A stretch of DNA of 64,000 nt from Metarhizobium sp964253915 (GTDB lineage Bacteria; Pseudomonadota; Alphaproteobacteria; Rhizobiales; Rhizobiaceae). This document shows, one piece after another, positions 18,132 through 26,688 of this stretch. Position 1 is the stretch's first letter. Each line of letters begins with the position of its first letter. The notes under the pieces were generated by a model. It was not told the origin of the DNA, did no database searches, and worked only from the letters and a program-made list of their open reading frames with translations. Location: the NCBI RefSeq assembly GCF_964253915.1, contig NZ_CAXUSG020000003.1, positions 124,001 through 188,000 on the forward strand, written 5' to 3'. Both the position numbers and the translations under genes were made by a program.

Positions 18132-19277
18132 CTATTCGTCATCCTCGTCCATCAATCCGGTAAGCCGCATGCCATCGATCCAGGTGGCGCCCTCCCGGCG
18201 CACAACCCGGCGGGGACGGGTACCGCAGCGCCCTGCCACGGCGGATGCCAGCGCTTCCGAATGGGTAACGATCCAGATCTGGCTGCGCTGCGAAGCCTGG
18301 GCGATCATGTCGGCCAACGGCTCCAGCATATCCGGATGCAGGCTGGCCTCCGGTTCGTTGAGCGCGATCACCGCCGGCTGCCGATACGACATCAATGCGC
18401 CCGCCAGCCCGAGGAAACGGATCTGCCCGTCGGACAACTCACGCGGCTGGAACAGCCGTTGCGGGAAATCCGGAAAGGAAAGCGCAAATTCCGCATGTTC
18501 GCCCGGTTCCGGCACATGCAGCCTCGCCCCGCCGAAAGCCGAGGCTATGGCCCGGTCGAGCTCCACCGTATCTTGGCGGGTATGGACGAGTGTTGCAAAG
18601 ACAGCCGCCAGATTGCCGCCGTCCTCATCCAGCAGCGGCGCGGTGACGGCCAGGCACGGCACCCGTAATGCCGAAGCCCGGTCGGTGCGAAAACCATGGA
18701 AGAACCGCCAGCCTTCGACGGCGCGGCGAAAGGCGCCGACTTCCGGATAATGGCCGGCATCGCCGAGCAAGGCGATGCCGGTCTCCGATGTCAGCGCCTG
18801 TTCCGGATACTCCTGCAGACGACCGCTCTCGCCGCGCACCGTGATCCCCGGCCCGGCCCGCCGCATCATCGTCACCGGGCGCGACCCCGTCTCGATGGAA
18901 AAATCCTCCGCCTTGATCTGCGGTTCGAAGGCAAAACCGGCGGCAGCCTTGGGCGGGCGCAACCCCGCCTCCACCTGGTAACGAAAGGTCACCGCCCGCT
19001 CCTCGTCGAGAAGCTCGACGGCCAGCTTGATGCGGACGGCCTCGCCCTGCCGCCGCTTGCCGGACCAGAGCGCCGACGCCATGCCGCCCTCGGCGGCGAT
19101 CTCATAGGCAAGATTGCCGCGCACCGCCGCCTGGACGAGCTGCAAGGCACGGTAAAGATTGGATTTTCCGACACCATTCTCGCCGATGAACAGGTTCACC
19201 CCCGCAAGATCCATGCGGATCGATCGCAGCGAACGGTAGTTGGCGGCAAACATCGAGCGAAGCAGCATGCCCGACAT
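18132..19277 (-). CDS. AAA/ABC-type ATPase (RecF/SMC-like)
   Basis: A 381-aa ATPase of the RecF/SMC-like group. Walker A is GENGVGKS (about 32-39, after NLFI), the ABC signature is LSDGQIRFL, and the Walker B strand is AVIALNEPEASLHPDML. A switch histidine lies in IVTHSE. The expected Walker B Asp is Asn (NEPE), seen in some members. There is no long coiled coil, so it is not SMC or RecN. Many homologues work with nucleases or in DNA repair, but no partner is adjacent. Start is uncertain among 19277, 19268 and 19253. Exact function unknown. Confidence 0.8.
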   Translation of the reverse strand: MSGMLLRSMFAANYRSLRSIRMDLAGVNLFIGENGVGKSNLYRALQLVQAAVRGNLAYEIAAEGGMASALWSGKRRQGEAVRIKLAVELLDEERAVTFRYQVEAGLRPPKAAAGFAFEPQIKAEDFSIETGSRPVTMMRRAGPGITVRGESGRLQEYPEQALTSETGIALLGDAGHYPEVGAFRRAVEGWRFFHGFRTDRASALRVPCLAVTAPLLDEDGGNLAAVFATLVHTRQDTVELDRAIASAFGGARLHVPEPGEHAEFALSFPDFPQRLFQPRELSDGQIRFLGLAGALMSYRQPAVIALNEPEASLHPDMLEPLADMIAQASQRSQIWIVTHSEALASAVAGRCGTRPRRVVRREGATWIDGMRLTGLMDEDDE

Positions 19278-19314
19278 CTACACGAACGATCGAGGAAAAA
19301 GAATGTCCGAGGCG

Positions 19315-20220
19315 TCAGGCAGGCGGCACGAAAACCGCATCGCCATTCGCTGCAAGATCGAAAACCGTGTGCCGCTCCAGCGCCCTGGTCACCTCGGCCG
19401 GGTCACCCTCCAGCTTCGCCGTTTCGATCGGCTGGCCGACGGTGAAATCGAAACGATTGCCCTTCTTGTTGAGCAGTTCGTGGAACACCGTCATGTCGCG
19501 CAATTCCGTCGACCATTTGGCAAACCAGTAGAACAGGCCGGAATTGCGCGCCGTCATATGCACCGGCAGGATCGGAAGATCGTATTTTCGTGCCAGACCA
19601 ACGGCAGAGGTTTTCCACGGACGCTCGTTGAGCTTGCCGTCTGCCCAATAAGCGATACGGCCCGAAGGAAACAGGATGGTCGCCTTGCCTTCGCTGACGG
19701 CAGCATTGGTCAGTTTCAGGGTCTCGCGCGTCTTCAGCTTGGTCTTGTGTTCCTCGCGCCACTCCACCGGAATGATCATCTCGGAAAACCGCGGATTGAC
19801 GCGCACTGCATCGCGGTTGGCGAAAAACATCATGTCCGGCCGCCGCGCCTTGAGCAAATCGAAGACGGCGACACCATCGGCAATGCCGGTCGGATGATTG
19901 CTGACCAGGATGAAGCCCCCCGATGCCGGGATGCGGTCGGCATGGCGCACGCCGATATCGAGTTTCAGCGTGTCACTGAGATAATCAAAGGCCTGGAAAC
20001 CGCCCAAGTTGGCGACGGCATCGGCGAACTGGATCGCCTTGGCATAACCGAGAAGACTGTAGAGAAACGGCCGCATGACGGGCCAGAGCGGATGGCGGAC
20101 GATTTTTTGACCACGCTCGGCAATCAGGATATCGACGATATGGCCGGGCTGCCCGTGGGACACCAGGGCGATGGTATCGGCAAACTGTCCGAGGGCTGTC
20201 AGCGAATCACGCCGCGACAT
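19315..20220 (-). CDS. 1-acyl-glycerol-3-phosphate acyltransferase-like protein
   Basis: A 301-aa acyltransferase of the PlsC/lysophospholipid family. The catalytic motif appears as SNHPTGIADG, where His and Asp match the H-x4-D pair but with longer spacing (NHPTGIAD), and LFPSGRIA corresponds to the substrate-binding FPEG motif with Ser for Glu. It probably acylates a lysophospholipid or lyso-lipid amino acid at the inner membrane. The motif changes place it in a divergent subgroup, so I do not assign plsC or olsA. Confidence 0.75.
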   Translation of the reverse strand: MSRRDSLTALGQFADTIALVSHGQPGHIVDILIAERGQKIVRHPLWPVMRPFLYSLLGYAKAIQFADAVANLGGFQAFDYLSDTLKLDIGVRHADRIPASGGFILVSNHPTGIADGVAVFDLLKARRPDMMFFANRDAVRVNPRFSEMIIPVEWREEHKTKLKTRETLKLTNAAVSEGKATILFPSGRIAYWADGKLNERPWKTSAVGLARKYDLPILPVHMTARNSGLFYWFAKWSTELRDMTVFHELLNKKGNRFDFTVGQPIETAKLEGDPAEVTRALERHTVFDLAANGDAVFVPPA

Positions 20221-20376
20221 AAAAACTCCGCGTCTCTCGATATCTCTCTATGACAATGGAATATGATTGCAGCATGACAGCCAGGGCGACGTTATCGATT
20301 CCCTAACCCCGTTCTCCGAAGATGGCGCTCCCACGGACAAAGACAAGCGCCTGAAGACAAAGATTGGGGTCGCCGC

Positions 20377-21312
20377 GTGACCGAACTGTTGATCATCGCC
20401 GATCCCTCCCTGATGGCCGAGCGGCAGCATTGGCTGGATGCGCTCGGGCAGGAGCGGCGCCTGGCGGCCAAGACGCTGGATGCCTACGAGCGGGATACAC
20501 GGCAGTTCCTGACCTTCCTCACCGGTCATGTCGGTTGCCCGGCCGGCCTCGACGATGTCGCCACCCTGCGTCCCGCCGACCTGCGCGCCTTCCTTGCCGC
20601 CCGGCGCCGCGACGGCACTGGCGCCCGCTCGCTTGGCCGCAACCTTGCCGGTATCCGTTCGTTTCTGCGCCATCTCGAAAAGAAGGGGCTGGCCAATGCC
20701 GCCGGCGCCGCGGCGATCCGCTCGCCAAAACAGCCGCGCTCCCTGCCGAAACCTTTGACGGACACGCAGGCGCTGGATGTCGTCAGCGACGAGATGCAGA
20801 TGCACGACGAGCCGTGGGTCGCCGCCCGCAATGCCGCCGTGCTATCGCTGCTTTACGGCTGCGGACTGCGCATCGCCGAAGCCCTTGACCTGACGCCGGA
20901 TGATTTTGCCGGCGGCGCCGAAACCCTGCGCGTCACCGGCAAGGGCGGCAAGACCCGCATCGTGCCGCTGCTGGCCATTGTGCGCGAAGCGGTGGAAAGA
21001 TATCGTGGCCTCTGCCCGCATCACCTGCCGATGAACGCGCCGCTGTTTCGCGGCGTTCGGGGCGGCAAGCTGCAGCCGGCCATCGTCCAGCGGGAGATGC
21101 AGACGATGCGCGGCGCCCTTGGCCTGCCGGAAAGCGCAACGCCACACGCCCTGCGGCATTCCTTCGCCACGCATCTGCTGGCCGGTGGCGGTGACCTGCG
21201 CACCATCCAGGAACTGCTCGGCCATGCCAGCCTGTCGACCACCCAGGTCTATACCGGCATCGATACGGCACGACTGCTCGACGTCTACGACCGGGCGCAT
21301 CCCCGCGCCTGA
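20377..21312 (+). CDS. xerC: Tyrosine recombinase XerC
   Basis: A 311-aa Xer recombinase that resolves chromosome dimers at dif with XerD. The N-terminal SAM-like core-binding domain (about 12-105) precedes the catalytic domain with the full set: Arg165 (GCGLRIAE), Lys189 region (TGKGGKTR), His257/Arg260 (HALRHSFATHLL), His283 (LGHASLSTTQ) and Tyr292. Start is GTG. A phage or plasmid integrase is unlikely because there are no mobile-element genes nearby and priA is a neighbour. Confidence 0.93.
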   Translation: MTELLIIADPSLMAERQHWLDALGQERRLAAKTLDAYERDTRQFLTFLTGHVGCPAGLDDVATLRPADLRAFLAARRRDGTGARSLGRNLAGIRSFLRHLEKKGLANAAGAAAIRSPKQPRSLPKPLTDTQALDVVSDEMQMHDEPWVAARNAAVLSLLYGCGLRIAEALDLTPDDFAGGAETLRVTGKGGKTRIVPLLAIVREAVERYRGLCPHHLPMNAPLFRGVRGGKLQPAIVQREMQTMRGALGLPESATPHALRHSFATHLLAGGGDLRTIQELLGHASLSTTQVYTGIDTARLLDVYDRAHPRA

Positions 21313-21516
21313 ACGGCTCCCTGGCCAAACCCCGGGCGGCTTAACCACATTTATTAAACATTTGTGAGCGCTTCCGGCCTTAGGGTTTTTCGAGCCATTC
21401 CAGCAAATGTGCAAAGCGGTTTTGCGTCCGGAATTGCTTGGAAACAAAGAGGTAGAGTGTTTTTGCCTTTCGGAGAAAAGCGGAAATTCTCTAGCGTCAG
21501 GACGGAACCCTTGCCC

Positions 21517-22599
21517 ATGGATCTCTTCGAAATGCGCGGTGCTCCCGCCCGCAGCCGGAAATTCGGCGATGTCGCGCTGTATCTGGCGGCGGCATTTCCG
21601 CTGCTGCTTGCGCTTGTGCTCTTTCTGACCCTGGCCTTCCTTTCGCCAGCCCATGCGGCCGACACGCAAACATGCGATGGCAGCAATATTCTCGCCAGCC
21701 TGCAGACCAGCGACCCGGCGCGCTACGAAGCGGTGCTCGACGAAGGCGCCGGTATCGCCAACGGCAAGGGCATTTTCTGGAAGGTCGAAAAGGCCGGGCT
21801 TGAACCCTCCTGGCTGATGGGTACCATGCACCTCACCGATCCGCGCGTGCTGAGCATGCCGGATGCCGCCCGTCGCGCCTGGGCCGCCTCGGACACGGTC
21901 ATCGTCGAATCGGACGAGATCCTCGACGAGAAAAAGGCAGCGGTCGCCCTGATAGCCAAACCCGAACTGACCATGCTGCTCGACGGCTCGACGATCACCA
22001 AGCTGTTGTCGCCGCAGGATGCCGAACGGCTGGAAGCCGGGTTGAAGAGCCGCGGCATCTCGCTGACGCTGGTGTCGCGCATGCAGCCCTGGATGATTTC
22101 CAGCTTCGTTTCGCTGCCGCCCTGCGAGATCACCCGCAAGACAAAAGGCGCCGCCTTCCTCGACAAGAAGATCGCCGAGGATGCCGTGACCCAGGGAAAA
22201 AAACTCGTTGGCCTGGAAACCATGGCCGAGCAGCTGACCGCCATGGCCGCCCTGCCGATGGAATTTCACCTGAAAGCGCTGATCGACACGCTGGAACTCG
22301 GCGACCGCATGAACGACGTCGTCGAGACCATGATCCAGCTCTACCTCGCCGGCGACATCGGCCTCACCATGCCGATGCTGAAGACGCTGACGCCTGCGGG
22401 CGAAGAAGCCGACCAAGGATATGCCGCCTTCGAACAGCGCATCATCATCGACCGCAACAAGTTGATGCTCGAGCGTTCCGCTCCCTATTTCGCCAAAGGC
22501 CGAGCCTTCATGGCCGTCGGCGCCCTGCACCTGCCCGGCGAGGACGGGCTTGTGGCGCTGCTGCGCAAGGCGGGATATACGGTGACGATGGAGAAGTGA
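21517..22599 (+). CDS. TraB/GumN family protein
   Basis: A 360-aa protein of the TraB/GumN family (named after an EPS-cluster gene and a pheromone-shutdown protein; the fold resembles metal-dependent Tiki proteases). An N-terminal signal/anchor (about 18-48, ending AHAAD) exports it to the periplasm or anchors it there. GTMHLTDPR and the C-terminal VGALHLPGEDGL pair are the family signature. Start at 21517 is chosen over a longer frame because it begins right at the signal region and is preceded by AGGACGGA. The true substrate is unknown. Confidence 0.82.
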   Translation: MDLFEMRGAPARSRKFGDVALYLAAAFPLLLALVLFLTLAFLSPAHAADTQTCDGSNILASLQTSDPARYEAVLDEGAGIANGKGIFWKVEKAGLEPSWLMGTMHLTDPRVLSMPDAARRAWAASDTVIVESDEILDEKKAAVALIAKPELTMLLDGSTITKLLSPQDAERLEAGLKSRGISLTLVSRMQPWMISSFVSLPPCEITRKTKGAAFLDKKIAEDAVTQGKKLVGLETMAEQLTAMAALPMEFHLKALIDTLELGDRMNDVVETMIQLYLAGDIGLTMPMLKTLTPAGEEADQGYAAFEQRIIIDRNKLMLERSAPYFAKGRAFMAVGALHLPGEDGLVALLRKAGYTVTMEK

Positions 22600-22609
22600 G
22601 TGCAACTAC

Positions 22610-22897
22610 CTAAAGCTTGATGTCCAGGCCATGGTGAAAAATCCGCACGATGGTCACCACGTCTTCCTGGATACGAAAGGCGATCGTCGCCTTTCGGCGA
22701 TAACCGACCGTCCGTAAACCTCGTCGTCTGGGATGAGCCTTGCCGCGTTGCGGAAATATGGCAAAACCGGCACAATAGTCGATCAGATTATCGACATAGG
22801 CCCTTGCAACATGCTCACCGGCCCGAAGCACAAGATAGTCGAGCAGCCGGGCTACGTCGTCTTACGCTGCTTCGCTGAAAACAACGCGAAAGCTCAT
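22610..22897 (-). pseudogene. parE: ParE-family toxin gene with in-frame stop
   Basis: Read from ATG at 22897, which overlaps the antitoxin stop as ATGA, the frame encodes MSFRVVFSEAA, then TAA at 22864-22862, then DDVARLLDYL and a complete RelE/ParE-type remainder (VGYRRKATIAFRIQED, VRIFHHGLD). ParE proteins usually have Gln or a similar residue where the stop falls, and one C-to-T change of CAA gives TAA. The intact gene would encode 95 aa. A GTG at 22831 could restart a 73-aa product lacking the first strand and most of the first helix, probably inactive. All downstream codons are intact, so the inactivation looks recent. Confidence 0.85.
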
Positions 22898-23184
22898 TTT
22901 TTCTTCGAACTGGATTCCACGAGCCTGTCGATCCTGCCATGAAGGCGTCGGCGGGCTTCGTCGAGCGGCATAACGCGGGAGGGATTTGCTTCCAGCGCAT
23001 CCAGCGTCGGAATGACCTCCTCGTCAAGCCACGTCTCCAACGCGGCATCGCGGGCAGCGAGGGCCATGAGGCCATCATTGATGACCTCGTCCTCATCCGC
23101 ATATTCGCCAGACAGGACCTTTTGCCGGACAAGCTCTTCCATATCGGTCGTCAGGGAAACGACGCGGGACGATCTCGGGCGCAT
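22894..23184 (-). CDS. parD: ParD-family antitoxin
   Basis: A 96-aa type II antitoxin. The N-terminal ribbon-helix-helix part (SRVVSLTTDMEELVRQKV, SGEYADEDEVINDGLMAL) binds its own promoter; the C-terminal part (about 50-96) would wrap the ParE toxin. AAGGAGG lies 7 nt before the ATG. Its stop overlaps the toxin start by 4 nt (ATGA). The toxin now carries a premature stop, so this antitoxin may be an orphan. Upstream, a tandem GGTATGGTATG (around 23210) could be its operator. Confidence 0.87.
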   Translation of the reverse strand: MRPRSSRVVSLTTDMEELVRQKVLSGEYADEDEVINDGLMALAARDAALETWLDEEVIPTLDALEANPSRVMPLDEARRRLHGRIDRLVESSSKKK

Positions 23185-23255
23185 TAGCAGCCTCCTTGGT
23201 TTCTACATACCATACCGCTCCACCTCCACCAACAATTCCTGGCCAGCACGCTTCC

Positions 23256-23293
23256 AAAAAACAGCGGCCGGCCGCGTATTCCGCGGCCGGCCG
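23256..23293 (-). terminator. Terminator of the suc-lpdA operon
   Basis: On the minus strand CGGCCGGCCGCG-GAATA-CGCGGCCGGCCG is followed by CTGTTTTTT: a 12-bp GC stem with a T tract 24 nt past the lpdA stop. Confidence 0.92.
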
Positions 23294-23317
23294 TCATGAT
23301 TGAACATGGAAAACCGA

Positions 23318-24724
23318 TCACATATGGATCGGTTTGAAGAACGTCGCCAGCGCCGCTTCCTTCACGGCTTCCGACATGGTCGGATGCGCGTGGCAGGTGC
23401 GGCCGAGGTCTTCGGAGGAACCGCCGAATTCCATCAGCACGGCGATCTCGTGGATCATCTCGCCGGCGCCGAAACCGACGATGTGGCCGCCGAGCACGCG
23501 GTCGGTGTCCTTGTCGGCGAGGATCTTGACGAAACCGTCCGTCGCTAGCATGGCGCGGGCGCGGCCATTGGCGGTGAAGGGGAATTTCCCGACCTTGTAA
23601 GCGATGCCGGCAGCCTTCAGCTCCTCTTCCGTCTTGCCGACGGAGGCGACCTCGGGCTGGGTGTAGACGACGCTCGGAATGACCTCGTAGTTCACATGGC
23701 CGGCCTGGCCGGCGAGGATCTCTGCCAGCGCCACGCCTTCGTCCTCGGCCTTGTGCGCCAGCATCGGACCCTTGACGACGTCGCCGATGGCATAGATGCC
23801 GGCGACATTGGTGCGGTAGTGGCCGTCGATCTCGACGCGGCCGCGATTGTCGAGAACGACACCGGCTTCCTCAAGGCCGAGGCCCGCCGTATACGGCTTG
23901 CGGCCGGTGGCGATCAGCACGACGTCGGCATCGAGCACCACCTTGTCGCCGCCCTTGACCGGCTCGAAGGTCACCTTGGCGCCGTTGCCGGCCTTTTCGA
24001 CGCCGGTCACCTTGGCGCCGAGGTTGAATGTGATGCCCTGCTTGGCCAGCATGCGCTGGAACTGCTTGGAAACCTCGCCGTCCATGCCGCCGAGAATGGT
24101 GTCGAGATATTCGACCACCGTCACCTTGGCGCCGAGGCGCGACCAGACGGAGCCAAGCTCGAGGCCGATGACGCCGCCGCCGACGACGACCATGGTCTGC
24201 GGAACCTTTTCCAGCGCGATGCCGCCGGTCGAGGAGATGATGACCTTCTCGTCGATCTCGACCGAAACGCCCGGAATGCCGGCAACGTCGGAGCCGGTTG
24301 CGATGACGATGTTCTTGCCTTCGATCTCCTGCACCTTGCCGTCGTCGCCGGTGACGGACACCTTGCCGGCCGAAACGATCTTGCCGGTGCCCTGGAAGGC
24401 ATCGATCTTGTTCTTCTTGAACAGGAAGGCGACGCCGTCGACGTTCGACTTCACGGTCGCATCCTTGTGGGCGAGCATCTTGCCGAGGTTCAGCGTGGCG
24501 CCGGACACTTCGACGCCGAGCGCGTCCATGCCGTGCTGGGCATGATGGAACATTTCCGAGGCATGCAGCAGCGCCTTGGAGGGAATGCAGCCGACATTGA
24601 GGCAGGTGCCGCCATAGGTGGCGCGCTTCTCGACCACCGCGACCTTGAGGCCGAGCTGTGCGGCCTTGACGGCGCAGACATAACCACCCGGGCCGGAGCC
24701 GATAACGATCACATCGTAAGACAT
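23318..24724 (-). CDS. lpdA: Dihydrolipoyl dehydrogenase (E3)
   Basis: A 468-aa FAD-dependent dihydrolipoamide dehydrogenase, the E3 component that reoxidises the lipoyl arm of SucB and passes electrons to NAD. The FAD site is GSGPGGY (10-15), the redox disulfide is Cys41/Cys46 in CLNVGC, an NAD site GGGVIGLELG follows, and the C-terminal catalytic pair lies in HAHPTMSE. It ends the mdh-sucCDAB-lpdA region, 28 nt after the LysE gene. Confidence 0.97.
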   Translation of the reverse strand: MSYDVIVIGSGPGGYVCAVKAAQLGLKVAVVEKRATYGGTCLNVGCIPSKALLHASEMFHHAQHGMDALGVEVSGATLNLGKMLAHKDATVKSNVDGVAFLFKKNKIDAFQGTGKIVSAGKVSVTGDDGKVQEIEGKNIVIATGSDVAGIPGVSVEIDEKVIISSTGGIALEKVPQTMVVVGGGVIGLELGSVWSRLGAKVTVVEYLDTILGGMDGEVSKQFQRMLAKQGITFNLGAKVTGVEKAGNGAKVTFEPVKGGDKVVLDADVVLIATGRKPYTAGLGLEEAGVVLDNRGRVEIDGHYRTNVAGIYAIGDVVKGPMLAHKAEDEGVALAEILAGQAGHVNYEVIPSVVYTQPEVASVGKTEEELKAAGIAYKVGKFPFTANGRARAMLATDGFVKILADKDTDRVLGGHIVGFGAGEMIHEIAVLMEFGGSSEDLGRTCHAHPTMSEAVKEAALATFFKPIHM

Positions 24725-24752
24725 GTTTGTTTTCCTTTATTTCTCTTGTCGG

Positions 24753-25391
24753 TTAGTCGGCGGCACGGGCCAGCGCGAGACGGAAGCCGAAGCCGACCAA
24801 TGCGGCTCCGGTAATGCGGTTGAACCATTTGCCGCTGGCGATGAAGCGGTCGCGGATCGCCTTGACGGTGAAGAAGACGGAGACGCCGGCAAACCAGGCG
24901 ACCAGCGCCGTCGCCATGCCGATGCCATAGCTGAACTGGATGAGCGCAGGCGTATCGTGATGCACCAGCGTCGAGAACAGCGACAGGAAGAACAGCACCG
25001 GCTTCGGGTTGAGCGCATTGGTGATGAAACCCGTCGCCAGGCATTTGATCGCCGAAACCGGCTTGCGGTCTTCCGCCGTCACATCGATGTCGCCGACCTT
25101 GAAACCTGGCTCGCGGAAGGACTTGATACCGAGATAGACGAGATAGGCGACACCTGCCCATTTGATCAGGCTGAACAGCATCAGCGACTGCGAGACGATC
25201 AGCCCGAGGCCGAGAATGGTGTAGCTGATGTGGAAGAGCAGCGAAAAACCCATGCCGAGGCCGGTCATGATCGCGGCGCGGCGGCCGTGGACGATGCTCT
25301 GGCGCAGGATGACGGCAAAATCCGCGCCCGGCACGACGATGAAGATCGAAAAGACGGCCATCAGGCCGAGGAATTCCAGAATGTACTGCAT
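24753..25391 (-). CDS. LysE/RhtB family exporter
   Basis: A 212-aa inner-membrane protein with about six hydrophobic segments and the family signature VVPGADFAVILRQS near residues 19-32, plus NPKPVLFF (about 128-135). Such proteins export amino acids such as lysine, threonine or homoserine lactones. Start at 25391 has GGCGGAG upstream. It lies between an SDR and lpdA in the suc operon with gaps of 17 and 28 nt, so it is probably co-transcribed. Substrate unknown. Confidence 0.87.
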   Translation of the reverse strand: MQYILEFLGLMAVFSIFIVVPGADFAVILRQSIVHGRRAAIMTGLGMGFSLLFHISYTILGLGLIVSQSLMLFSLIKWAGVAYLVYLGIKSFREPGFKVGDIDVTAEDRKPVSAIKCLATGFITNALNPKPVLFFLSLFSTLVHHDTPALIQFSYGIGMATALVAWFAGVSVFFTVKAIRDRFIASGKWFNRITGAALVGFGFRLALARAAD

Positions 25392-25408
25392 GATGCTCCG
25401 CCTTGCGC

Positions 25409-26161
25409 CTAGCGCCCGCCGCTGACGTTGAGAATGGCGCCCGTTATATAGGAAGCCGGCGAAGAAAGAAGATAGACGATTGCATCCGCAACCTCCTGCG
25501 CCGTGCCGGGGCGCTGCATCGGGATCATCGAGGCCGAGCGATGAGCCCGGTCCGGCTCGCCGCCGGAGGCGTGGATATCCGTATCGATGATGCCCGGCCG
25601 CACCGCATTGACGCGCACGCCTTCGGTCGCCACTTCGCGGGCCAGCCCGATGGTGAAGGTATCGATCGCCGCCTTGGAAGCCGCATAATCGACGTAGAGC
25701 GACGGCGAACCGATAACGGCGGCCATCGACGAAATGTTGACGATCGCGCCACCCTTGCCGCCATGTTTTGTCGACATGCGCCGGATCGCCTCGCGGGCCG
25801 TCAGCATCGAGCCGATGACGTTGATGCGCATCATCCGCTCCAGACGCTCGACGCTCATCTCGTCGACACGCTGCGACAGGTCGATGACGCCGGCATTGTT
25901 GACGAGGCCATCGATACGGCCGAAATGTTTGTCCACGGCGACAAACATTGCATCGATATCGGCGGCAACGCCGACATCGCCTTTGACTGCGATTGCCTCG
26001 CCGCCTGCCGCGCGGATTTCCGCGACCACCGCATCGGCAGCCGATTGGTTCGAGACGTAGTTGACGGCGACCGCCCAGCCTTTTTGCGCTGCAAGCACGC
26101 ACACCGCAGCCCCGATGCCACGGCTGCCGCCGGTGACGAGAAGAACCGGTTTGTCAGTCAC
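25409..26161 (-). CDS. Short-chain dehydrogenase/reductase
   Basis: A 250-aa classical SDR: TGGSRGIG cofactor site, NNAGV, catalytic Ser (NISSMAA) and Tyr-x3-Lys (YAASK), and the RPG turn after strand 6. The Asn before the basic loop (NYVSNQ) leaves NAD versus NADP open. The start is taken as GTG at 26161 because GGAGG then has 9-nt spacing and the start overlaps the upstream stop as GTGA; the ATG three codons earlier sits directly on the GGAGG. It belongs to the exported-protein/SDR/LysE group between sucB and lpdA. Substrate unknown. Confidence 0.87.
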   Translation of the reverse strand: MTDKPVLLVTGGSRGIGAAVCVLAAQKGWAVAVNYVSNQSAADAVVAEIRAAGGEAIAVKGDVGVAADIDAMFVAVDKHFGRIDGLVNNAGVIDLSQRVDEMSVERLERMMRINVIGSMLTAREAIRRMSTKHGGKGGAIVNISSMAAVIGSPSLYVDYAASKAAIDTFTIGLAREVATEGVRVNAVRPGIIDTDIHASGGEPDRAHRSASMIPMQRPGTAQEVADAIVYLLSSPASYITGAILNVSGGR

Positions 26162-26688
26162 TGGATACATCCTCCATATGTCAGCACGTCCCATGGGGCG
26201 ACGTTCACCTTGCCCGCCTCCCACAAGGATGATTCGCGCATGGCCGGGCCGAGGCCGGGCAGCAGGAGCTTTTCCGCCGCTTCGCCGCTTTCCGTCTTCA
26301 GATTGGCAATGTCGCCCTTGGCATCGATGCCATAGACCGGCCCCTGCCACACCATGCAGGCTTCAAGCTCTTCGCCGGTGGTGTCGCCTTCCGGGCAATT
26401 GAACATCAGGACCGCATTGGAACGTTCCGGATCTTCCGACAGCAACACGAAGCCTTCCATCTCGACGGAGGAGGATTTGACCTTCACGGAGAACCGATTG
26501 CTGGCGGCGGCCGATTGAGAGTCAAGCGGCCGGAAGCGCAATTCGAGGGCCCTGTCACGATCCTGATAGACGGCGTTGGACTGCTTGCAGGCGGCCGACA
26601 AGGCCGGCTGCGCCAGCAATAGCGACAAACCCGCGGCAACCGCCGGGCAAAGAATGGAAGCGGACAGGCGAGACACGAACACGCTCAT
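26158..26688 (-). CDS. Exported protein of unknown function
   Basis: A 176-aa protein with an N-terminal signal peptide (hydrophobic about 7-32, cut near ALSAA). The mature part has four cysteines (ACKQ, FNCPEG, EACMVW, GGCIQ), fitting two periplasmic disulfides. I do not recognise a domain. Its ATG overlaps the stop of the DUF4241 gene (ATGA) and its stop overlaps the SDR start (GTGA), so three genes are translationally coupled. This suggests it functions with the DUF4241 protein; their role beside TCA-cycle genes is unclear. Confidence 0.75.
   Translation of the reverse strand: MSVFVSRLSASILCPAVAAGLSLLLAQPALSAACKQSNAVYQDRDRALELRFRPLDSQSAAASNRFSVKVKSSSVEMEGFVLLSEDPERSNAVLMFNCPEGDTTGEELEACMVWQGPVYGIDAKGDIANLKTESGEAAEKLLLPGLGPAMRESSLWEAGKVNVAPWDVLTYGGCIQ

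Noticed and set aside
16233..18668. An 811-codon plus-strand frame
   Set aside because: Antisense to priA and the ATPase gene; no motif and no ribosome site.
21338..21360. TTAACCACATTTATTAAAC as a further CtrA-type box
   Set aside because: The half sites are 9 nt apart instead of 7.
22485..22775. A 96-codon minus-strand frame across the toxin region
   Set aside because: It is out of frame with the ParE homology and lacks a ribosome site; the toxin frame explains the sequence.
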